Origin: Ailurus styani
Lineage: Eukaryota > Chordata > Mammalia > Carnivora > Ailuridae
Length of the DNA stretch: 64,000 nt
Reading direction: 5' to 3'
Assembly (NCBI GenBank): GCA_002007465.1
Contig: LNAC01000036.1
Span: 5,786,810 to 5,850,809, forward strand
This document shows positions 52,401-62,720 of the stretch, piece after piece (within the stretch, counting starts at the first letter, position 1; every line of letters begins with the position of its first letter). Below the pieces are notes generated by a model, which ran no database searches, had not been told where the DNA came from, and saw only the letters and a list, made by a program, of their open reading frames with translations. Position numbers and translations under genes: made by a program.

Positions 52401-53094
52401 ATGTGAATCAATGACATTCTCCAGAATCCTCTTTTCAGCTTTGAAGAAAGTAGAAGAGGGACGGAGTTCTGAGCTTTGCCCCGTGAACGTCTAAAGGAGT
52501 GTTGTGTTTTGAGGAAGCAAAAAGGAAGGGAAGAGACTCGGCGGGCAGCTCTTGCCAAGATCATGATCACGGCCATCATGGAGCTGGGTCTGTGCTTCTC
52601 CCTTTCCAGGTGAGCTCAGGGTCCGGGTGTAGTGCTTGGGAAATGACGGTCCAATGGGTGTTACCTTCCCCAGTGAGAAAAGAATGGAAGAACGTGTCTT
52701 GGGTATTCCTTTTCCAGAAAGATCCAGAGCCCTCACATCTGAGAAATGCCCTCTCACAAAAGCCAGATCTTGTTTCGGTGCTGCCAAGATTATACTGGGA
52801 GTCCCCTCTCTGGTGGGAGGAGAGAAGTATTCAGAGGTCGTCATGATGTCATCGTGACCAAGGCAGCCTCCTCAATTCCAGGCGACCCACACTTCTCGAA
52901 TTCCTACCGTGCGCTGGGCATCATGCTAAGTAAACAGAGGCTCTCTGTTCATCTCGTGGGTTTGGAACTTGGGACTGACAGGGGCAGAGCTGTCCTTAAG
53001 TGAGTCATCCCCAGAGAACTAGACAAAGAGCCAACAAGGGAATAATAATCAAAATAATAATTAAAATAACAGGACTAATAATTAAAATAACTGT
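52401..53094. other. Unassigned sequence
   Basis: A 115-codon plus frame and a 117-codon minus frame overlap at 52491-52846, so neither is convincing. 52890-52940 (CGTGCGCTGGGCATCATGCT) may be a MIR or L2 scrap. An AATAAT-rich patch lies at 53040-53092. Confidence 0.4.
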
Positions 53095-53262
53095 CCTCGG
53101 CATTTCCGAGGGGTGAGGGATGTTGCAAGCTTCATCCCCTTTAACGCTCGCCACCAGGCCAGGAAGTTGGTGCTAGTAAGAAAACCCAGGGCTCAATGAG
53201 GTAAGAACGGCAGGTAAGTGGGAGGAGCCGTGCCTTGAATCCAGCAGGACTGAGTGCCAGAA
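53095..53262 (-). mobile_element. MIR SINE, reverse strand
   Basis: ATCCCCTTTAACGCTCGCCA, AATGAGGTAAGAACGGCAGG and GCCTTGAATCCAGCAGG are in complement MIR order, diverged. Confidence 0.6.
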
Positions 53263-53269
53263 CCCGGGG

Positions 53270-54610
53270 GATTTTTGTATCCATACAAAAGGGCTGAAGG
53301 AATTCTATGCAAACAGCCATGTACCCACCACCTGGACTATACAATTAATATTTCGTTATATATGCCTTATTACATAGCCATCCACTCTCCACTCATTAAG
53401 CCATTTTATTTTTCTGTGCATGCATTTCAAAGTAAGTTGCAGATACTAGTATGTTTCACCCCTAAACATATCAGCCTGTATAACTTCAACTAGGGTTTGA
53501 TATCTTTTTACAGCTTTCTCTAAGATAGAATTTTTGTCTATGAAATGCATGCAGTTTAAGCATGCCAGTGCATAAGTTTTGACAAATGCACACATATACT
53601 TGTTACACACGCCCCCTATCAAGATATCGCACATTATTGTCTCCTGTTAAAGTTCCCCTGTGCCTCTTCCAGTCAATTCCTGCCTCCATTGCACAGAAGC
53701 AGGAAATGCTTCCAATTTTCTTTTCCTCACTATGAATTCATTTAGCCTGTTCTAGAACTTTCCAAAACATGAGCTCAGGGGGTATATCTTCGACTTTTCT
53801 TTACTCAGCATAATGTTTTTGAGATGCATCCGTGTTATTAGAGGTATCAATAGTCTGTTTCCTTTTATCGTTGAATTCTGTCATATGACTGTACCTCAGT
53901 TTGTCCGTCTGTTCTCCTATGTCTGAACACCCAGGCTACTTCCAGATTTTTTTAACATTACGAATTAGGCAGTTGTGAACATTCTTGCCCAAGACTTTTG
54001 GTGGATATATGCTTGTATTTCTGCTAGTTAAATTAACACCCAGCACCGGAATGCTGTGTTATCAGATCGCTGTATGTTCAGTTGTGTAAAAAACTGCCTC
54101 GCTTTCCCCACAGTGAGAGTACCATTTTATGTTCCCATCAACGATGTGAGTTCCGATTGCTTCACATCCTCACCAACCATTAATGTTGTCAATCTTTTTA
54201 GTTTTAATCATTCTAGTGGGTGGGTGGGTAGCTCTTTAATTTTCATTTTAAGTTCCATTTTCCTGACGAGTGATGATACCGAGTACCACTTTACGTGCTG
54301 GTGGGCATTCATAAATTTCCATACACTTCGTGACACTTTTTGTTTTTTTTAATTTTATTTCACAGAGAGAGAGACACAGTGAGAGAGGGAACCCAAGCAG
54401 GGGGAATGGAAGAGGGAGAAGCAGGCTTCCTCCCAGGACTCTGGGATCATAACCTGAGCCAAAGGCAGACGCCCAGTGACTGAGCCAACCAGGCAAGTCT
54501 TTGTCCTTAAAAAAAAAAAAAAAAAAAAATCAAGTTGTTTGTCTATTTGACTTTGAATTGGAGGAGTTCTACGTATATGTTCAATCCCAGGTCTTTGACA
54601 GAGAAGTATG
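53270..54610 (-). mobile_element. Old L1 (L1M/HAL1-like) 3' part, reverse strand
   Basis: CATGTACCCACCACCTGGAC, CATTTCAAAGTAAGTTGCAG, CCCCTATCAAGATATCGCAC, TTAGCCTGTTCTAGAAC, AGCATAATGTTTTTGAGATG and GTGAACATTCTTGCCCAAG are classic antisense L1M phrases. A SINE interrupts at 54346-54530 and L1 resumes to about 54610. Confidence 0.85.
54346..54530 (-). mobile_element. CAN-SINE, old, internally deleted, reverse strand
   Basis: AATTTTATTTCACAGAGAGA, GGGAGAAGCAGGCTTCCTCC, CAGGACTCTGGGATCATAAC and GAGCCAACCAGGCAAG. About 40 bp between AGGCTTCC and TCCCAGGA are missing. An A-run (54509-54529) follows the head, which is unusual for the 5' side of an element. Confidence 0.9.
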
Positions 54611-55029
54611 TTGAAGTCTGTGGTTTTAACCTTCAGAAGGTCAGAGGAGATGGAGAGCGCTGGGTATTGAAGCTGTTCCTGCCAAAGAAGCAGACCCTCC
54701 AGGTTGGTGGGAGACACCTCCCAGTCTCCCCTCCACGTCTTTACCATGGTTGGGTAGACCACCATGACAAGTGCTCTTCACCCTCAGGAATAGGTGGGGT
54801 GAGAGAATGAAGAAGGACAAGAGAAGGGGCGGGAGTGGGGTTTGGTGCAATAAAGGAGTTGCATGAGGTTGAGTTAGGGAGTCTGTGTTCCGCATTCAGC
54901 TCCCCTCCTAGATGGAGGTTTCACTCACATCGAGGTATTTACAGACTCTTTTGTGTTATGCCCTGTAAACCTGGGGGTCTGGGGTAGTCATTTCTGCCGT
55001 TCAACAAACGTATCTGGCTCTCCTTCCTC
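54611..55029. other. Unassigned sequence
   Basis: No repeat or exon recognised. Confidence 0.4.
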
Positions 55030-55550
55030 CCTCAAGAAACAACTTGCTTCCTTGTCTTCTTTGCCGTTAGTGTGGACGCGTGACTTGCTTCGGCCAATGA
55101 AACGTGAGCAGAGGTGACTTCGGGGCAGGAAAACTTTAGCGTTGGTACAATTTTTGCTTCCTGTGTTCCCTTCCCACTACGGAAGTGGTCATGGTGGATG
55201 GGTCTCTGAGTGATTAGAGCAGAGCCCCTTGCTGACATGACATAGATATGTAGCATTAGTATGAAACCACTTTTTTTTTAAAGATTTTATTTTATTTATT
55301 TGACAGAGAGAGAGAGAGATCACAAGTAGGCAGAGAGGCAGGCAGAGGGAGAGGAGGAAGCAGGCTCCCTACTGAGCAGAGAGCCAGATGCAGGGCTCGA
55401 TCCCAGGACCCTGAGATCATGACCTGAGCCGAAGGCAGAGGCTTTAACCCACTGAGCCACCCAGGCGCCCCAGTATGAAATCACTTTTTGCTGAGATCTG
55501 GCCGTTGGTTGGTACCGCAGCTTAGCCTAGGCTGACTGATGGACGATCAC
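55030..55550 (+). mobile_element. Old MLT1-like LTR, split by SINE
   Basis: CGTGACTTGCTTCGGCCAAT, GAAACGTGAGCAGAGGTGAC and TGACATGACATAGATATGTAG before the SINE. GGTTGGTACCGCAGCTTAGC and CTAGGCTGACTGATGG after it, the typical LTR 3' end of old MaLR elements. Confidence 0.6.
55276..55471 (-). mobile_element. CAN-SINE, young form, reverse strand
   Basis: TTTAAAGATTTTATTTTATT through CCACCCAGGCGCCCC. An 18-bp target duplication, AGTATGAAACCACTTTTT at 55258-55275 and AGTATGAAATCACTTTTT at 55472-55489, has one mismatch. Confidence 0.97.
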
Positions 55551-56389
55551 TTTCTCGTTCTATAGGCTGCCTGAGGAGTACAAGGGGACTTGTATGACCT
55601 GGCTCTCTTCCATCCCTCATCTTCACACATGTGCCTTCACTAGTCTGTGAAACTGACAGCCTGATTATCTTTCAGCAAATAAACACATGTAACAGTTGGA
55701 ACCTGATCTTACCATTACGTTTCTTCTCTCCTCTTGCCTTTTTTTTTTTTAAACAACAGGAGAGTGGTTTTGATTTTTAATGCAAAGTAAATTAGGACAA
55801 ATTTTAATTCAGGCAATAACAAACAAAATGTATTTCTGTTTTGCAATAGGGATGAAAGAGTATAGAAATCATGTGAACTTACAGCCCCTCATGGGATCCT
55901 CAGGGTTTGCATTCGCAAGCTAAGCAGAATCTTCCCTGAGAAAATTGGAGCCAGGAGAAGCCCTTATTTCTGGAAGATTCTTCTTCTCAGAGACGTCTAA
56001 GATCCGGCATTGGGATCAGCCACAGAAGAGGATGGGACCAATCAGAGCCGAACACAACTTCTTCTCTTTGCGACCAAGCCCCATAATCATGGCTGATAGT
56101 TCTCCACAAATTCTTGCCCATCGATGACCAGCAGATCCATAATTTTCCAAGTTGGCGGGTCCAGTTTCAAGCTAATGGCTCATTAAATGTTCCAGACTCT
56201 TTAGCACATACAGCAAGCGTTTACAAAGGGCCTAGCACTTAGCTTTGGGAATTGAAGAGTAAATAGGAGGCCAATTGATTCTACACAATTCAGCAGATAT
56301 TTATTGATTGCTTTGACAGGGCCCAATTATCACCGTTCATATACAAAACTGCCCAAAATAAAGTAAGCGGGGTCAGGTTAAACCCCAGA
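55551..56389. other. Unassigned sequence
   Basis: Poly-T at 55740-55751. AT-rich and repeat-free between 55770 and 55860. 56280-56320 (CAGCAGATATTTATTGATTG) could be an L2 or MIR scrap. Confidence 0.4.
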
Positions 56390-56760
56390 GAGGAGAAGTG
56401 TCGACAGAGAACCAATGAGCCAATCTTTTTCATCAGCAAATGCTCACGGATCAGCCTCCTCCTTTGCTCCAGAGCAACAATGGCAACCACACATCAGAAC
56501 TTGCGGGATCCGAATGCAGGCGGTGATGTTTTCAATTGTGATGGCAATTCACACTGCCCCCCAGCCTGGCTCTTTCAGGAGCTTGGCCTCTGGACCGGAG
56601 CTCATTTTTGTGGCTATATCAATATCCTTCGCGATGGCCCAGCTTGGATACAATGCATAATGATCTACTATTGTGATTACCGTTCATTTTGCAATTTTCT
56701 TTCAATCAAAAGAGGTAGGCTTAAGGGTGTGGCCCTACTCAACTCCCCAAGGCAGAGATC
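56390..56760. promoter_or_regulatory. Candidate conserved non-coding element
   Basis: Repeat-free with high information: CATCAGCAAATGCTCACGG, AGAGCAACAATGGCAACC (SOX-like ACAATGG), GATGTTTTCAATTGTGATGG, GATACAATGCATAATGATC and TTCATTTTGCAATTTTC. Frames of 81 and 94 codons overlap here in different frames, with no domain. Confidence 0.42.
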
Positions 56761-56919
56761 TTAATTCCCGGGGCTGGGAGCTCCTGAGGAACACACATGG
56801 AACTGATTTACTAGCCAGACGCCTTAACGGCAGAGAGAATTATACTGAAAAAACTGGTTTCTCTGCTGGCTGGTTTTCTAGACTGCGTGTATATAGCTAA
56901 CAGCATGAATGCTAGGCAT

Positions 56920-57065
56920 GGTGGGGCACTCTCCCTTTATTTAAACCTCACAACAACCTAGGAGGGTAAGCGTTGCTTTTATCCCCATTTTGTAAATGAG
57001 GAAACTGAGGCCCAGACTCAAGTCCACTGAACTTGTACATGGCGGAGTCATAGTTTGCTCTCAAT
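56920..57065 (-). mobile_element. MIR SINE, reverse strand
   Basis: AAACCTCACAACAACCTAGG, TATCCCCATTTTGTAAATGA and GGAAACTGAGGCCCAGAC. Very clear core. Confidence 0.9.
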
Positions 57066-57229
57066 AGGTTTGTCTCTACAAGCATCGATAAACTTGAAAA
57101 TTGAATGGGAGCCAAGGTAGGAAGAGGGGCATGAAGGGGGTTGCAAGCTTCCAGGCAACCTGCTGTGCTATAAAGTAAGCCAAGCGGTCACCCTTGAGCA
57201 AATCGAGGTTCGAAGTTCTGAGAGCGAGT

Positions 57230-57565
57230 AAAAAGGCATTTAAAAAAAAAATAACATAGGTGATTTATAATTATGATATATTTAGTAATCTCCCAAGACT
57301 CGGTATGATGAAAAGGGAAAATCATAATACATGTAGCATGAGTTGCATTTATGTAAAAACAGGAGATGTTTTTACCATCGATATGTATATCAACATGAAG
57401 AAAAAGGCAGGAAGTTACTAGAAGGATGTGAACAAAATTGTGTTTACCTCTAGGGAGGGAAGCACAATGGACAGGATTCAGCTGTGTGGAATTGCGGTTC
57501 ACGCTGACATTTTTTAAAAAATGCATGCATTTTTATTTGTATAATATTTAAAAACACATAGGTAT
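57230..57565 (+). mobile_element. Old L1 3' UTR
   Basis: GTTGCATTTATGTAAAAACA, GAAGGATGTGAACAAAATTG, TGTTTACCTCTAGGGAGGG and TATTTGTATAATATTTAAAA are old L1 3' end phrases. Confidence 0.6.
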
Positions 57566-58445
57566 CAAAAAGATACTAACGTGTGTTGGTAAGGGCATGG
57601 AGTGGCTGGGATGTGGGCTGTAAAGTGATGCAGCTACTTTGGAAGAGAGTTGAGTGGTCCCTGAAAATGTCAACCATAGAGTGACAACATGGCCTAGCAA
57701 TTCCATCCCCCAGGTGGTATGCTCATTGCTGCATTATTCGTAGTAGCCCCATAGTGAAAATCACCCAAATGTCCTCTAACTGATGAATGGAGAAATAAAA
57801 TGTGGTATAGCCATGCAATGGAATACTATTCAGCCCCCCAAAAAAGAACCATGCATTGGCACCTGCTACGACATGGATAAACCTTAAGGACACTGTGTGA
57901 AGTGAAAGAAGCCAGGCACAAAAGACCCAATATTGTACAATTCCGTGTATATGTAATGTCTAGTAGAGGCAAATCTATGGAGACAGGGAGTAAATAAGTA
58001 CTTGCCCAAGACTGGGGTGAAGGGTGGGGATGAATGGGGAATGATTATTGATGAGTTTGGGCTTTCTTTTTGGGATAATGAAAATATTCTAAAGCAAATT
58101 TCCATGATGATTGCACAATGCTGAAAATGTTAAAAACTGGGGTGCCTGGGTGGCATAGTCGCTGTCAAACATCTGACTGGGTTTTGCCTTGGGTCGTGAT
58201 CTCATAATTATAGGATCTAATTATAGGATCAGGGCCTGCCTTGGGCTCTGCATTCAGTGGGGAATCTGCTTGAGATTCTTTCTCTCCCTCTCCCTCTCCC
58301 TCTGCCCCTCCTGCTGGTGTGCTCTCTCTCTATCTCAAATAAATAAATAAATCTTAAAAAAAATAAAAGAAAATGTTAAAAACCACTCAACTATATACAT
58401 AATTTTATGATATGTGAATTATATCTCAATAAAACTGTTATTTTA
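57566..58445 (+). mobile_element. L1M-type 3' end, split by SINE
   Basis: CCTAGCAATTCCATCCCCCA, AACTGATGAATGGAGAAATA, GCAATGGAATACTATTCAGC, GTGAAGTGAAAGAAGCCAGG and TGATGATTGCACAATGCTG, then after the SINE GTGAATTATATCTCAATAAA. Confidence 0.88.
58138..58367 (+). mobile_element. CAN-SINE with internal duplication
   Basis: GGGTGCCTGGGTGGCATAGT head. AATTATAGGATC occurs twice (about 58206-58217 and 58218-58229) inside the B-box region. A perfect 15-bp target duplication, GAAAATGTTAAAAAC, lies at 58123-58137 and 58368-58382. Confidence 0.95.
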
Positions 58446-58494
58446 TAACTCTGTACCATGCATGTCATTTATGGTTCCAGACGTTAACATTTTA

Positions 58495-58675
58495 AACATC
58501 ACTTTCAGATGATAAATAATATCTGTTTATTACAAAGCATTTCGATAATCTACAGTGGCATAATTAAGACAATAACAGTTTCCTGGCATCTGAAATTCCC
58601 AGTCCTCACCAGGGCTAATCAGTTTCATCAGTTTCATATGTAGGCCTCTAAGACTTTTCCATGCACATATAAGCA

Positions 58676-58723
<48 letters not shown>

Positions 58724-58915
58724 GTATTCATATATGTGTGTGTATATACATATTAGTGTGTGTGTGTGTGTCCTTTTGAAAATAATTCCAAAACACATGC
58801 TATTGTGGGTCTTGACTTTTAAAAGCAAATAATTTATCTTGTAGATTTTCCTACATCAACACCTAGAGATCTAGTCTTTCTTTTTAATAGCTGCATAATA
58901 TTCCCAAACATATTG
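58495..58915 (-). mobile_element. Old L1 3' UTR, reverse strand
   Basis: CTCTAAGACTTTTCCATGCA, ATTTTCCTACATCAACACC and TTTTTAATAGCTGCATAATA with TTCCC are antisense L1 3' UTR phrases flanking the TA/TG microsatellite. Confidence 0.55.
58679..58772. repeat. (TA)n(TG)n compound microsatellite
   Basis: TA run 58679-58707, then TG, CATATATG and TG blocks to 58772. Confidence 0.95.
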
Positions 58916-59179
58916 GTTCTCCTTTTTTTCCTGGCTTCTCTCATGCTTCCCTTTTGCCAGCACTGCCTCCTTCAACACTGAGTGTAGTCATGGGTGACTT
59001 CATGGGTGATCGAGGGGGATCTTGAGGTGAGATATAAACAAGGATGAGAGGCCCATTAATCCACACTCCATCCCAAACTTTTGACTTGTCTTGATTTATT
59101 TAAATGCTACAGAACTCAAAAGCACACAGAGCACAATTCCTCTTCTGCTTCTTTGTTTGGGAAATGAAAACACCAACTC

Positions 59180-60005
59180 TCCACAAGATATCTGTGCCCC
59201 GGGCGCCTGGGTGGCTCAGTGGGTTAATGCCTCTGCTTTCGGCTCAGGTCATGATCTCAGGGTCCTGGGATCGAGGCCCGCATCGGGCTCCCTGCTCAGC
59301 GGGGAGCCTGCTTCCCCCTGTCTCTCTCTGCTTGCCTCTCTGCCTCCTTGTGATCTCTCTCCCTCTGTGAAATAAATAAATAAAATCTTAAAAAAAAAAA
59401 AAAAAAAAAAAAGATATCTGTGCCCCCACATTCACTGCAGCATTATTTCCAAGAGCCAAGACATGGGAACAATCTAACAATCTAAACATCATCCACTGAT
59501 GGATGAATAAATAAAGAAGATGTGAGATATATACATTGTGGAATATTACTCAGCCATAAAAAAGAATGGAATCTTGCCACTTAGGACGGCATAGATGGAC
59601 CTTGAAGGCATTATGGTAAGTGAAATAAGTCAGACAGATAAAGATAAATGCCATTTGATCGTGCTTACCCATGGAATCTGAAAACCAAAACAAAACCCAA
59701 ACTTAAGATACAGAGAACAGATTGGAGGTTGTCAGAGACGGGGGGTGGTGGGCAAAATGGGTGAAGGTCATCGAAAAGTACAAGCCTCCACTTATGAAAT
59801 AAATAAGTCCTGGGGATATAATGTACAGTGTGGTGACTGTAGTTAATAATACCGTCTTGTGTATTTGAAGTTGTCAAGAGAATAGATCTCGGAAATTCTC
59901 ATTACATGAAGATAGTCACAATATATACAAATATTGAGTCATTACATTGTACACCCAAAATTAATATAACATGTCAATTATATTTCAATAAAAAGAACAT
60001 TTCTT
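59180..60005 (+). mobile_element. L1 3' end (ORF2 terminus and 3' UTR), split by SINE
   Basis: CATTCACTGCAGCATTATTT, CACTGATGGATGAATAAATA, GGAATATTACTCAGCCATAA, GTAAGTGAAATAAGTCAGAC, CAGTGTGGTGACTGTAGTTA and CAATTATATTTCAATAAAAA. 5'-truncated, with no intact frame. Confidence 0.93.
59201..59410 (+). mobile_element. CAN-SINE, young form, inside L1
   Basis: GGGCGCCTGGGTGGCTCAG, GTGGGTTAATGCCTCTGC, GATCGAGGCCCGCATCGGG and a long poly-A. A perfect 16-bp target duplication, AAGATATCTGTGCCCC, lies at 59185-59200 and 59411-59426. One of the youngest copies in the window. Confidence 0.97.
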
Positions 60006-60165
60006 CTTAGAAAATATCAAATCACTTTTCAAAGTGTTTACTAGTTCACTGAAACTAGTAAAACAGCTCCTTTGTCCTAGGATTAGGCAGTGAGGTAAAT
60101 AGTATTTTGCAACTCTGTAAAGAATTTTATAATTGGGGTGGTACTACTGGGGAGGAAAGATTTAA

Positions 60166-60167
<2 letters not shown>

Positions 60168-60203
<36 letters not shown>
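60168..60203. repeat. (CA)n microsatellite
   Basis: About 18 CA units. Confidence 0.97.
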
Positions 60204-60209
<6 letters not shown>

Positions 60210-60214
60210 GTGCA

Positions 60215-60385
60215 GATAGTGCAGTTAAGTAGAAAGTTGCTCGGACTTTGAGTCCAACAGGTTGGATGTGAATCTCAAGTCCACTGCTTACAAACTGTGA
60301 ACCTGAGTTACGAAATCTCTCCGAACCCCAGCTTCCTAGTCTGTGAACTTGGGAGATAACAGTTCCTACCTTTCTGTTTCATGGA
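60215..60385 (+). mobile_element. MIR SINE
   Basis: GAGTCCAACAGGTTGGATGT, GAATCTCAAGTCCACTGC, CTTCCTAGTCTGTGAACTTG and GAGATAACAGTTCCTACC. Confidence 0.75.
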
Positions 60386-60769
60386 CGCAAGACCAGACTT
60401 AGATGGGGCAAGAGACATATATCTCGGGAGTGAAGTTGAAGGGGGCACCAAAAACCTCAGTGATCAAGATAAATACTATTTTTAGGCAGTGTTTCAAAAA
60501 ATCAAACTCACAAACTGGTGTGAGCACCGGCCACCGGTTTTCGTAAATAGTTTCCCTGGACTTAGAGAGGGATTATGTCGAGCCTCTCGTTCAGAGTATG
60601 ACATTCGGAAATAGGGTGTCTTTCGGGTGAATCCTGGACTTCGGGTGTCTGTTGAATCCTTGGGTCTCCGAATACTTAATTTGAAACGTTCTCTGGTGAC
60701 TCCTGTGTTCATCCTCTCTGCCCCCGGCCCCCCACTCCCATTGCTCACAACGGAAATGGGGTTCCCTCC
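60386..60769. other. Unassigned sequence
   Basis: Repeat-free. GAATCCTGGACTTCGGG near 60629. No exon evidence, since frames on both strands overlap. Confidence 0.35.
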
Positions 60770-61500
60770 TCAAGCCATTTATCAGAGTGGCAGATTAAAA
60801 TTATGTAACAGGAAGTTTTCTGTTCATATTGTAATATAACCGAATCACCAACTCTCTATTGATAATTCATTATGTGTTGCCGCTGTCTCGCGGCAGCTCT
60901 GAAATGCTTTTTGCCATAATGATTTTAAACCCTACTTCTGTAATGGCCTCCCAACGGTGTCACTCAACCCCCCTTCCGTGTACAATAATATTATTCTGCA
61001 ATCCGTCTTGGGAGAATGCTTAAAAGCTTTCTCTCATTTTCTCCATTTAACTCATGTATTATCTGAGTTTTTACATTAAATGGCCATTCTTAATATCCCA
61101 TGACACGTCACCTCTTTTCTAGAGAGGACACGGATACAGTACTTACCCGATTCCAGAATCTATACTAATCAAATCACGCTTTCCCACTTCAGCCGAGAGC
61201 AGTTCGTTGGGTGCAACGGCATTTAATCTGGAGAAGGAACTTATGAAAGAGAACAAAACAATTTAAGCTGCAGTTGGTTAAATGCGAACGCCGTTGATGC
61301 AATTTGTTTTATAAAAAGGAATTAGCAGATATTGAAGTCAAGTTGCGGAATGAAGGTCAAAACTGCCCAGCTTTGAGTACAACCAACGACAATGCTTTTT
61401 TGAAAGCCTAATCTGAGCAAATTGCAGATAAACATTTGAGTTTTTTCTATGAAAGAAGAAAGGCTACAGCTAGTGCTTTAAATCTACACTATGATCTAGT
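60770..61500. promoter_or_regulatory. Strong candidate conserved non-coding region
   Basis: About 730 bp without any recognised repeat and with dense informative words: AGATTAAAATTATGTAACAG, CTATTGATAATTCATTATG, TGCCATAATGATTTTAAACC, TACAATAATATTATTCTGC, ATCTATACTAATCAAATCAC, CGGCATTTAATCTGG and GATGCAATTTGTTTTAT. A small GC hairpin lies at 60876-60897. No coding frame of note. Regulatory role is inferred. Confidence 0.48.
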
Positions 61501-62099
61501 AATTTAAAAACACTGAAATCCGTCCTTGAAATCCTGATACTTCTCTTAGGACTTGCTTCGGGGTGCTTAATCTGTGCTTCCCAGCTCTGCCTTGAGCAAG
61601 AAGCTAGAAAGACCACTTCCAGCACCGACTTTAAGGAAGAAAGAACGTCTGATCATCGGCTCGCCTTCCCTGTAGAATTCAAACGCAAAATGGAAAAAGT
61701 TGCAGCCCAAATTCCGTGGAGGTATAAAGGGACAGAACTGACTGTTGCCTTGAGGCCCTCAGGCTGGGAATATTTTGATTTGAAGAGTCAGAGACCTCCA
61801 GACCTGGAGGCTGATTTCTTTCTTGTGCATAGACAAAGTTCCATCTCACTAATGGATTGGGGGCAAGGACTTGGGATTGGGATGCGTTTGGAGGCCAGTA
61901 ATGGTGAAGGTGTTCATTTCAACTGAGTGGCTGGGGGTGACAGGAGGGCAGTGAGTAGGACAGAGGACAGAGGACGATGAATCATCCATCCTTCAGACGT
62001 GGGCACCAGCCCTGAAGGGAACGGATGAACTTGACCCACCCATCCAGGATCTGAGTGCTGGTGACTCAAAGAATAAGAAGGGAAGGTTTGCCAGGCTTT
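61501..62099. other. Unassigned sequence
   Basis: A 78-codon plus frame at 61690-61926 starts at AAAATGG and has fairly protein-like composition (WRYKGTELTVALRPSGWEYF), but no splice context, domain or relative is recognised. The minus frame at 61914-62141 overlaps its end. Possible exon-like remnant, weak. Confidence 0.3.
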
Positions 62100-62315
62100 G
62101 CAGCCAAATTGATGTAGGTGTGAGTTCTGTCCCTGCCACACAACAGCTGTGTGACTTTGGGCGAGTCACCTGACCTTCCCGAGCCTCACTTTCCTTATCT
62201 GTGTAACATGGACATCAATATCCACCTTGCGGGGTTGCAGTGAAGATGACAGATGAAATTAAAGCATCTTGCACGGTGGCACACAGTAGGTGGCCAGCAG
62301 GGTGGTAGTTCCATA
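62100..62315 (+). mobile_element. MIR SINE
   Basis: AACAGCTGTGTGACTTTGGG, CGAGTCACCTGACCTTCCC, CACTTTCCTTATCTGTG and CACAGTAGGTGGCCAGCAG, close to the MIR consensus. Confidence 0.88.
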
Positions 62316-62329
62316 CCCTTCCACGTGCC

Positions 62330-62720
62330 CAGCATCGTCTAGATGTCCTTGCGTGTCCAATTGTAACTCGATGAATTGCTATCGCCGAAATTTCAAACAG
62401 CTAATTGGATTGTAAATTGACTTGTTTATTCCATTTAAAAACAACAGACAAATACATTCTGAAATTAAAATTATGGGAGGATTTCATATAATGGAATTTG
62501 TTTTGCACTTTAAAAATTAATCTTCGAAAACTCCATTTTGCCATTTTCGGTTGCCAGAGTGTCATTGGCAAGGATCCCCAGAGAGAGAGAGAGATGCTTT
62601 GCCATCTCCTTGATCCAAAGGTATTTATTTTATTTTATGCTTGCATTCTGGCTCACGGAGCTACTATGCAGGCATCATGTTGGATGATAAATCCATTTGT
62701 TTGGGCAACTTCAGGAGGGA
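62330..62720. promoter_or_regulatory. Candidate conserved non-coding element
   Basis: AT-rich, repeat-free: AAACAGCTAATTGGATTGTA, AATTGACTTGTTTATTCC, GAAATTAAAATTATGGG, TTAAAAATTAATCTTCG and ATGTTGGATGATAAATCC. A short GA run lies near 62582. Confidence 0.42.

Noticed and set aside
1223..59410. tRNA genes
   Set aside because: The tRNA-like A/B-box sequences are the heads of CAN-SINEs. No cloverleaf-forming free-standing tRNA was seen.
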